DNA from: Deltaproteobacteria bacterium
GTDB lineage: Bacteria; Desulfobacterota; DSM-4660; Desulfatiglandales; Desulfatiglandaceae
Reading direction: 5' to 3'
Assembly: GCA_019307165.1 (NCBI GenBank)
Contig: JAFDKD010000232.1
Location: 1-5,702 of the forward strand
DNA: 5,702 bases
The translations under genes were made by a program, and so were the position numbers. Positions 1 to 4,410 of this stretch are shown here, in pieces. How positions within the stretch are numbered: position 1 is the stretch's first letter; every line of letters begins with the position of its first letter. The notes beneath the pieces were generated by a model. It was not told the origin of the DNA. It saw nothing but the letters and a program-made list of their open reading frames with translations, and ran no database searches.

Positions 1-166
1 TGAGTTCAAAGCTGCCTTCCCCGATTTTGACGATCGACGATATCTGCTTGAGTTGGGGAAATTCCATTCGCTTGACCTCTTCAGCACCGAATGCTTCCTT
101 AAGAAACCCGAGCACGTCGTCGATGCTCTTGACCACTACACCTACGTGATTGATTCCTTTGATCAT
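1..166 (-). CDS. VOC-family (glyoxalase fold) protein, methylmalonyl-CoA epimerase-like, N-terminal part
   Basis: Only the first 55 codons are present; the rest lies beyond the left edge. The peptide begins MIKGINHVGVVVKSIDD and continues to GEGSFEL. The first beta strand, with an early His (H7 in INHVGVVV), matches the opening of VOC/glyoxalase-fold proteins and resembles methylmalonyl-CoA epimerases, where that His is a metal ligand (family knowledge). A strong ribosome site, AAGGAGGT at 175-182, lies 8 bases before the ATG and fixes the start. The gene follows the MFS gene on the same strand after about 165 bases. Co-transcription is possible, but a large inverted repeat lies between them, and the AT-rich stretch at 190-235 could hold a separate promoter. 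VOC proteins vary widely in function (epimerases, dioxygenases, lyases), so the exact reaction is not certain from the fragment. Confidence 0.8.
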   Translation of the reverse strand, partial: MIKGINHVGVVVKSIDDVLGFLKEAFGAEEVKRMEFPQLKQISSIVKIGEGSFEL

Positions 167-241
167 GTCGTCTTACCTCCTTGGCTGCGTATTTTTTATA
201 ATAATCTTAATGGTGTCGCAACTGCTTTACAATAGGGTCCC

Positions 242-325
242 AGGATTCAAGGGGTCGAGGGGCCGAGTGACCGTGCAGGAGCGTCGCCGTGCTCTTTCAC
301 TGGACCCCTTGACCCCTTGAATCCT
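242..325. repeat. Large imperfect inverted repeat (stem-loop) between the MFS and VOC genes
   Basis: Arms 242-269 and 298-325 are complementary at 25 of 28 positions, with a 28-base loop. The arms carry the words GGATTCAAGGGGTC and GACCCCTTGAATCC; the right arm is followed by a second TTGAATCCT unit. It starts 6 bases past the MFS stop codon in the direction of transcription. It has no U-run, so it is not a canonical intrinsic terminator, though RNA copied from it would fold strongly and could protect the MFS transcript end. It also resembles dispersed palindromic repeats. Confidence 0.7.
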
Positions 326-331
326 TGAATC

Positions 332-1642
332 CTAATTTCTGACCATTCTTCTCACTTTTCTCGGCCCCGCCATCCAGATAAACAGGCAGGACAACGTGAG
401 GCTCGCGAAAAACAGGGCAAACGGCAGCATATAGGAGCCCGTTATATCTCGAAGATACCCGGTCATAAAAGGCCCCATCGATCCTCCCAGGCCTCCGCCG
501 ATACAGATGACGGCAAAGATCAGACCGAAAGACCTTCCCAGAAATATGTCGGCGCTGACGGAGGGAAAAAGAGGCGCCGCGGCGCCATACCCCAGACCGA
601 AGGAAACGGCGAACAGCAGCGGCATGATCCCGTCCACCCACGCCAGACTCATGAGGCAGAGGAGCCCCAGAGCCGTAACCACCCCCGCTAGGGTGTTGAC
701 CCGTTCCCGGCCGAGCACGTCCGACAGATAACCGAAGACGATTTTCCCCGCCGCCCCGGCGATCCCCAGAATACCGAAGTAGGACGCCGCCACGTGGCGC
801 TCAAGCCCGAAATCGACCATGGCCGAGATTGAATGGAGCAGCGTACCCTGATACACCCACGAACCGAAAAAAAATGCAACCGCCAGGAGCCAGAACCGTT
901 TGGTGCGAACCGCCTTCTTAAGGGTCCAATTCTCCCCCGCCCACGCCTCGTCCACCACCTTTATCGTCACCCTAACGCGCCGGTCTCTGCGGCGCCGATC
1001 GGGACTGTCTCCGTCCGGCATGAGGCCCATGTCCTGGGGGCTCCTGCGCGATAAGAACGCATTCAACGGGCCCACGGTCAGCAACAAGACCGCGGCCATA
1101 TAAAGGTAGGTGTTGCGCCATCCGAACAGCGTGATGCTCTTCTCGGCCAGGGGGATGAAAATCAGCATGCCGAAACCGATTCCCGACATGGCAATGCCCA
1201 GGGCAAGACCCCTTTGTCGCTCAAACCATTTGGGTATAAATCCCGCGTGGGAGGAGAAACCGAGCAGGCTCACGGCGGCCCCGGCGAAAACGCCATATGC
1301 GATGTAGAAATGCCACAGGCTGTGCGCCCGGCTGGTGACGGCCAGGCACAGACAAAGCACCACGGTCCCGAAAGGGATGATCACCCTGGGCCCGAAGCGG
1401 TCCTGCAGGTGCCCGGCCAACAGCCCCACCATGGACTGCGAAAAAATAAAAACCGAAAAGATGCTCGACGTCGCGGCCCTGCTCCACCCGAACTCTTCGA
1501 TGACGGCGAGAAAAAATACGGAAAAGGAATACCAGACCCCGAAAGCCATGCCCAGGGTCACAAACCCGACGCCTACCACCACCCATCCGTAGAAAAATGC
1601 GGTTCGCTTCTCTTCGACCGATAAGGCCGTATCGACATTCAT
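332..1642 (-). CDS. MFS transporter, monocarboxylate / oxalate-formate antiporter-like
   Basis: A 436-residue integral membrane carrier, of normal size for a 12-helix MFS protein. Helices begin near residue 16 (FFYGWVVVGVGF). The motif-A loop GHLQDRFGPR is at about 77-86 and its C-half counterpart GYLSDVLGRE at about 304-313. The stretch PKWFERQRGLALGIA (137-151) is typical of MCT/OFA-like carriers. A charged central loop with an Arg-rich run (about 215-225) separates the two six-helix halves. Such proteins move small carboxylates across the inner membrane; the substrate is unknown here. I chose the ATG at 1642 because the alignable sequence starts soon after it. A TTG 16 codons upstream (1690) would add an Arg-rich stretch with no ribosome site; the site before 1642 is also weak (AGGCAA). 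The gene ends in TAG. It is divergent from the crotonase gene, suggesting shared control and a role importing that pathway's substrate. Confidence 0.9.
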   Translation of the reverse strand: MNVDTALSVEEKRTAFFYGWVVVGVGFVTLGMAFGVWYSFSVFFLAVIEEFGWSRAATSSIFSVFIFSQSMVGLLAGHLQDRFGPRVIIPFGTVVLCLCLAVTSRAHSLWHFYIAYGVFAGAAVSLLGFSSHAGFIPKWFERQRGLALGIAMSGIGFGMLIFIPLAEKSITLFGWRNTYLYMAAVLLLTVGPLNAFLSRRSPQDMGLMPDGDSPDRRRRDRRVRVTIKVVDEAWAGENWTLKKAVRTKRFWLLAVAFFFGSWVYQGTLLHSISAMVDFGLERHVAASYFGILGIAGAAGKIVFGYLSDVLGRERVNTLAGVVTALGLLCLMSLAWVDGIMPLLFAVSFGLGYGAAAPLFPSVSADIFLGRSFGLIFAVICIGGGLGGSMGPFMTGYLRDITGSYMLPFALFFASLTLSCLFIWMAGPRKVRRMVRN

Positions 1643-1717
1643 GAGACGTTGCCTGTCAATGCCCCGCCCCCGCGTTCCAACTCGCGTCAAGGCCGACTGC
1701 CGGCAGATTTTATTTAT

Positions 1718-1743
1718 AATTTAATTGATTTATTAATTAAATT
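1718..1743. promoter_or_regulatory. AT-rich palindrome, possible operator or promoter element for the MFS gene
   Basis: The arms AATTTAATT (1718-1726) and AATTAAATT (1735-1743) are perfectly complementary with an 8-base spacer, inside the most AT-rich stretch of the window. It lies 76-101 bases upstream of the MFS start codon, where a promoter would be expected. The symmetry suits a dimeric DNA-binding protein, but AT-rich sequence gives such palindromes readily by chance. Confidence 0.35.
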
Positions 1744-1776
1744 TGCAGTAAGGTTATACATGGCCATAAGTTGTGG

Positions 1777-1789
1777 GGGTTGTCAACCC
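1777..1789. promoter_or_regulatory. Perfect palindrome GGGTTGTCAACCC, candidate operator
   Basis: A 13-base perfect palindrome (6-1-6) between the divergent MFS and crotonase genes. Its core TTGTCAA resembles the TTGT...AA cores of the palindromes at 1831-1844 and 2896-2909. With a 1-base centre it cannot form a good RNA hairpin, so DNA recognition is the likelier role. GntR/FadR-type operators often contain a TTGT half-site (family knowledge). Assignment to the nearby regulator is inference. Confidence 0.35.
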
Positions 1790-1830
1790 ATAATTAGTGG
1801 GGCCTTCCGGGTTTTCAGTGGGTGAATATT

Positions 1831-1844
1831 GCGTTAACAAGCGC
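1831..1844 (-). promoter_or_regulatory. Imperfect palindrome GCGCTTGTTAACGC, possible second operator-like site
   Basis: Read on the minus strand, this 14-mer matches the palindrome at 2896-2909 at 12 of 14 positions. It keeps the GCG/CGC ends and the TTGTNAA core but is itself only partly symmetric. Its place in the divergent promoter region would suit joint control of both genes. The evidence is resemblance only. Confidence 0.25.
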
Positions 1845-1860
1845 TCGTGCTCAGCGAAGC

Positions 1861-2016
1861 GTGTTCGTTGTCGTGTTCGTGTTCGTTGTCGTAATCGAGG
1901 AGATCATGCAGTTCGGTCATGAGTAGCTTGACGTCTATCGAGTTTTAGTCGAATACGCCGTCAGAGAGAGTTGGGAGCCTTACGCCGATTACGACAACGA
2001 CGACGACAACGATGAC
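1861..2016 (+). repeat. Mini-element copy 1: inverted GTCGTT/AACGAC arms around a four-helix-bundle gene fragment
   Basis: The left arm carries a 14-base direct repeat, GTGTTCGTTGTCGT (1861-1874 and 1879-1892), and the right arm runs in AACGAC units. The inner 15 bases, TCGTTGTCGTAATCG (1883-1897) and 1986-2000, are perfectly complementary. Aligned without gaps to copy 2 (opposite strand) over 101 bases (1891-1991), 86 positions match. The core frame from the ATG at 1906 reads MQFGHE, TAG, LDVYRVLVEYA and continues in frame through a DYDNDDDNDD tail to a TAA just before 2036. HE-x-LDVYR resembles the start of the four-helix-bundle (23S rRNA intervening-sequence) protein family, but most of that protein is missing. 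It is best read as a non-coding dispersed element derived from such a gene. Confidence 0.7.
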
Positions 2017-2119
2017 AGCAAATTCAAACCATAACGAATCTCAATCCCGCCACGCTTCGGACGGGTGATGGCTGCCGCAGAAAGCCATGATAATTGAAAT
2101 CGAGACGAGAGGTATCCAA

Positions 2120-2896
2120 ATGTCCTATAAGCATGTCCTGGTTGAAAAAAAAGACGGCATCGCCGGAATCACCCTGAACGAACCTGAAAATTTGAACGCC
2201 CTCAGCCTGGAACTGAGGGCGGAACTTATCGACATCTTCCATAAACTCCCCGATGAGGACGACGTAAACGTCGTCACGATCACCGGAAACGGCAAGGCCT
2301 TTTGCGCCGGCGGTGACATTCGTACCATGGCCGGGGTCACACCCGTTGCCGGCAGAAAACGTCTCAAAAGCGGGCAGCGCCTGGTCAGGGCCATGGTGGA
2401 CCTGGAAAAACCGATCATCGCCGTTGTCAACGGCGTTACGGCCGGCGCCGGGGTCAGCCTGGTCCTGGCTTCGGACCTCGTGATTGCTTCGGACAAAGCC
2501 AAGTTTCATTTCTCGTTCGTGAACATCGGCCTGGTCCCCGACTGGGGGCAATTCTATTTTCTGCCCCTCCGGGTCGGTATGTGCCGAGCCAAAGAACTCA
2601 TGCTCACCGGCGGACCCATCGACGCCGTAGAGGCGGCGCGTATCGGCATGATCAACCGGGCGGTCCCCCTGGAAACCCTCTATGAAGAAGCCGATAAGCT
2701 GGCCGGCCGGTTTGCCGCGGGCCCGGGGCAGGCCTATGCCATGATCAAATGCGCCCTGAACAGGTGGCCCTCCACCCTCGAAGCCCTTCTCGAATTGGAA
2801 TCCACCATGCAGGCGGTCGGTTTCAGCAGTGAAGACCTTGCTGAAGGCCGAAAAGCATTTCTTGAAAAAAGAAAGCCCGTTTTCAAGGGAAAGTAG
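2120..2896 (+). CDS. Enoyl-CoA hydratase/isomerase (crotonase) family protein, PaaG-like active site
   Basis: A 258-residue crotonase-fold protein of normal length, expected to be a soluble trimer or hexamer acting on a CoA thioester. The oxyanion-hole segments KAFCAGGDI (59-67) and NGVTAGAGVSLVLASD (104-119) are intact, and the C-terminal helix region ending AEGRKAFLEKRKPVF is typical. By hand alignment to rat enoyl-CoA hydratase, the two catalytic Glu positions (E144, E164) are Ser113 and Phe133, so simple hydration is unlikely. Asp141 in IGLVPDWG lies where PaaG-type isomerases carry an Asp that I recall as catalytic, so an isomerase-like reaction is more plausible. I chose the ATG at 2120 because GAGAGGT precedes it by 6 bases; an in-frame ATG at 2087 has no good ribosome site. 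The gene ends TAG with an in-frame TAA three codons later. The regulator gene follows after 29 bases, so they are probably co-transcribed. Confidence 0.9.
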   Translation: MSYKHVLVEKKDGIAGITLNEPENLNALSLELRAELIDIFHKLPDEDDVNVVTITGNGKAFCAGGDIRTMAGVTPVAGRKRLKSGQRLVRAMVDLEKPIIAVVNGVTAGAGVSLVLASDLVIASDKAKFHFSFVNIGLVPDWGQFYFLPLRVGMCRAKELMLTGGPIDAVEAARIGMINRAVPLETLYEEADKLAGRFAAGPGQAYAMIKCALNRWPSTLEALLELESTMQAVGFSSEDLAEGRKAFLEKRKPVFKGK

Positions 2897-2909
2897 CGTT
2901 TGTAAACGC
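2896..2909. promoter_or_regulatory. Perfect palindrome GCGTTTGTAAACGC before the GntR gene
   Basis: Six-base arms flank a two-base centre, spanning the last base of the crotonase stop codon and ending 16 bases before the regulator ATG. The tiny centre argues against an RNA hairpin and for a protein-binding site, as in autoregulation by a GntR dimer. The core TTTGTAAA resembles other TTGTNAA sites in the window. No binding evidence exists. Confidence 0.35.
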
Positions 2910-2925
2910 CGGAATGTGAGAATTC

Positions 2926-3654
2926 ATGCCAACTACAGCAAAAAGAGGCCGCGTCGGTAAGGGACGCAAGCCGGTCAAAGGAAAAGCGCGGGAAGAACTT
3001 CCGGTAGACACCGCTTTCCGGAAGATCAAAGAAATGATGTACCATCACGAGATCGTCCCCGGGCAGAAGCTGCTCTACCAGGCACTGGCGAAAAAGCTGG
3101 GCATGAGCATCACGCCCATTATACAGGCCCTGAACCGGCTGCAACTCTTGAACATCGTCTATTCTGAGCGAAACAAGGGGTTTTACGTGGGAGAGGCGGA
3201 CCCGGCGGAAGCCCGGGAACTGTTTATCGCACGGGAGGCCTTTGAGACATTTCTGGTGCCCGCCATCATCAAAAACTTAACCGACGAGAAGCTGGAACGA
3301 TTGGAGAAAGCCACCCGGGAACACGTGGAGGCCGTCTCCACGCCTCAATATCGCCGTATTCTGCTCTTAAAGGATACCAACTTCCATCTTCAGATGATTG
3401 AAATCGCCGGAAATCGGGTCATCCACAATCTGTGCAAGAACATCTTCGAGCAGATCTACCTGAAATACAGGCCCGAATATATGCGGGAAGAGAGGCTCAG
3501 GGAGGCTACAGAGGAACACTGGGCCATCGTCGGCGCCCTCAGGGAACGGGATGCGAAAAAAACCCGTCGTCTCCTGAAACAGCATGTCAAAAACGGCAGG
3601 GAGCATATTGTGGGGAGCCTGTGGCGGGGGGAGGATGCCGGTCTGGAGTTTTAA
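2926..3654 (+). CDS. GntR-family transcriptional regulator, FadR subfamily with FCD domain
   Basis: A 242-residue cytoplasmic DNA-binding protein. A Lys/Arg-rich tail (1-22) precedes a winged helix-turn-helix at about 28-88 (VPGQKLLYQALAKKLGMS, then the recognition region TPIIQALNRLQ and the wing NKGFYVGE). The C-terminal all-helical FCD domain spans about 95-228 and keeps the expected metal/ligand residues: Asp150 and His154 (DTNFH), His198 (EEHWAIVGAL) and His220 (LLKQHV). FCD regulators usually bind small organic acids and repress adjacent catabolic genes (family knowledge). The ATG is preceded only by a weak site (GAG at about -8), suggesting low expression. It lies 29 bases after the crotonase stop, with a perfect palindrome between. 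Likely targets are itself, the crotonase and the divergent MFS gene (inference). Confidence 0.92.
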   Translation: MPTTAKRGRVGKGRKPVKGKAREELPVDTAFRKIKEMMYHHEIVPGQKLLYQALAKKLGMSITPIIQALNRLQLLNIVYSERNKGFYVGEADPAEARELFIAREAFETFLVPAIIKNLTDEKLERLEKATREHVEAVSTPQYRRILLLKDTNFHLQMIEIAGNRVIHNLCKNIFEQIYLKYRPEYMREERLREATEEHWAIVGALRERDAKKTRRLLKQHVKNGREHIVGSLWRGEDAGLEF

Positions 3655-3678
3655 ATTTAGATTTTGGATTGTAAAAGA

Positions 3679-3701
3679 GAATATCGAATAACGAACAAGG
3701 A
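3679..3701 (+). repeat. ATATCGAATA...GAACAAGG repeat, inverted partner at 4349-4378
   Basis: The reverse complement of this stretch (TCCTTGTTCG, then TATTCGATATTC) recurs on the plus strand at 4349-4378 as TCCTTGTTCGATATTCGATG followed by TTCGATATTC. The partner is longer by one 7-base unit. The two copies face each other across the repeat-rich region. Confidence 0.5.
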
Positions 3702-3842
3702 ATTTCGAATTCTGAAGTTTGACGCGCCGAATCGGCCAGGCTAAACAACATCCAACTTACATGAAACTTCGTTGAGTTGCGGGTTGCACGGAGGTTAGGT
3801 TTCTCTCGCAAAAAACGCGAAGGTCGCCAAGATAAGATCATT

Positions 3843-3984
3843 CGTGGTCGTTGTCGTGGTCATAATCGCCCTACTGCGCCCAACTTTCTCTGGCGGCGTA
3901 TTCGGGCGAAACCCGATAGATGTCAAGCTGCTCATGACCGAACTGCATGATCTTCTCGATTACGACCACGACAACGACAACGAG
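3843..3984 (-). repeat. Mini-element copy 2 (opposite orientation), four-helix-bundle gene fragment
   Basis: The arms 3847-3868 and 3957-3978 are complementary at 21 of 22 bases and consist of GTCGTT/AACGAC-type units. On the minus strand the core reads MQFGHEQLDIYRVSPEYA then ARESWAQ, a TAG, then in frame GDYDHDNDHE and TGA. A Val-rich run (GTC/GTT codons) precedes the Met in frame. The peptide resembles only the first roughly 20 residues of four-helix-bundle intervening-sequence proteins; the rest is absent. The core matches copy 1 at 86 of 101 positions. Together the two copies flank the crotonase-GntR pair in inverted orientation. Confidence 0.7.
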
Positions 3985-4028
3985 TTCGCCCAAAAACGGC
4001 AGGATCTCCGATCCGCTCAATTCCTGTC

Positions 4029-4053
4029 GTCCCCGCATGAAGTTGGCGGGGAC
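4029..4053. repeat. GTCCCCGC...GCGGGGAC hairpin within repeat copy A
   Basis: Perfect 8-base arms (4029-4036 and 4046-4053) enclose a 9-base loop. The words belong to the widespread class of short bacterial palindromes of the form GTC-TTCCCGC/GCGGGAA-GAC. A related hairpin, GTCCCCCGCC with GACGGGAGAC, occurs at 5491-5517 in copy B. No T-run follows on either strand, so it is not a standard terminator. Confidence 0.5.
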
Positions 4054-4353
4054 CCAGCGAAACGGAGGTCTGGATTTCCCGTCGTTGTTTGGCGGGGAAT
4101 GACAGGTTGGTTTCCCGGCGTTCTCGTGCAGGGGCACCTTGTTTTCCCTGACACCTCTAATGGGCCTCCTTGAAATCCGACACTGTCTTCCACGAAGTTT
4201 CCTTCTCGATTAGACTGGCCGCCCCCCAGGCCAGAGGCGGCGCTGACACCCGACACCTTTCCGACGCGCAACGCGCAATCCGTAACATGCAACTCGATGC
4301 CCCTTCGACATCTTGCCGCGGCGTAGCTGTCCTGTAGCGAAGCCGGGTCCTTG

Positions 4354-4374
4354 TTCGATATTCGATGTTCGATA
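4354..4374 (+). repeat. 7-base tandem repeat TTCGATA x3
   Basis: Three adjacent units, TTCGATA, TTCGATG and TTCGATA, lie about 37 bases beyond the BKACE stop codon in its direction of transcription. They are part of the motif that recurs inverted at 3679-3701. No function is evident. Confidence 0.6.
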
Positions 4375-4410
4375 TTCTTTTTTACCCTCGTCCCCTGCGC
4401 CCCCTTAATG

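Larger units (their letters stand above)
1643..2119. other. Divergent intergenic region between the MFS and crotonase genes
   Basis: No intact gene is visible in these 477 bases. From left to right it holds a GC-rich MFS leader, an AT-rich palindrome (1718-1743), a GGGTTGTCAACCC palindrome (1777-1789), a related imperfect palindrome (1831-1844), a mini-element with inverted GTCGTT/AACGAC arms (1861-2016), and a short crotonase leader. The crotonase ribosome site GAGAGGT lies at about 2107-2113. A perfect TTGACA hexamer on the minus strand (1781-1786) has no -10 box at normal spacing. On the plus strand, GATAAT (2089-2094) could be a -10 box but lacks a convincing -35. Confidence 0.6.
3761..4169 (+). 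repeat. Composite direct repeat, copy A (left of BKACE)
   Basis: Five modules recur in the same order and orientation at 5315-5699: ATGAAACTTCGT (3761-3772); GTTGCGGGTTG (3776-3786); a stretch ending AAGGTCGCCAAGATAAGA (to 3837); a 25-base exact match (3992-4016) around GGCAGGATCTCCGATCC; and an end module (4095-4169) matching 68 of 75 positions apart from a 7-base insertion in copy B. Smaller colinear matches (GACCCAGC, TCTGGATT) lie between. Mini-element copy 2 sits between the third and fourth modules. The copies bracket the BKACE gene. Confidence 0.65.
3655..4410. other. Gene-free region between convergent regulator and BKACE genes, made of stacked repeats
   Basis: I see no credible gene in these 756 bases. 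In order it contains an ATATCGAATAACGAACAAGG motif (3681-3700), the start of a composite direct repeat (3761), mini-element copy 2 (3843-3984), palindromic modules (3992-4169), an unassigned GC-rich stretch with local hairpins (CTGGCC/GGCCAG at 4215-4220/4229-4234 and GCCGCC/GGCGGC at 4218-4223/4236-4241, mutually exclusive), and a 7-base tandem repeat (4354-4374). Neither convergent gene is followed by a hairpin with a clear U-run, so termination is not explained by an obvious intrinsic site. Confidence 0.65.

Noticed and set aside
1643..1690. TTG start at 1690 giving a 452-residue MFS protein
   Set aside because: The extra 16 residues are Arg/Gly-rich, have no ribosome site in front, and precede the recognisable N-terminus; the ATG at 1642 is more likely.
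1753..1786. Perfect TTGACA plus TATAAC as an MFS promoter on the minus strand
   Set aside because: The hexamers are 22 bases apart, too far for a sigma-70 promoter, and TTGACA is part of a palindrome.
1861..2016. GTCGTT/AACGAC repeats as a CRISPR-like array
   Set aside because: Units are 6-18 bases, adjacent and degenerate, with no unique spacers of regular length and no cas genes.
2068..2088. ATGGCT/AGCCAT stem in the crotonase leader as a riboswitch
   Set aside because: A 6-bp stem with a 9-base loop is common by chance, and no conserved aptamer features are visible.
2087..2119. Upstream in-frame ATG of the crotonase at 2087
   Set aside because: No ribosome site precedes it, whereas GAGAGGT lies 6 bases before the ATG at 2120, and the family N-terminus fits MSYKHVLVEK.
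3844..4173. Plus-strand open frame of 109 codons starting MVVVVVI
   Set aside because: It runs across mini-element arms and palindromic repeats, has no ribosome site, and its Val run is simple-repeat translation.
4215..4241. Hairpins CTGGCC/GGCCAG and GCCGCC/GGCGGC as a terminator for BKACE or the regulator
   Set aside because: No T-run follows on either strand, the two stems exclude each other, and they lie 170 bases or more from either gene end.
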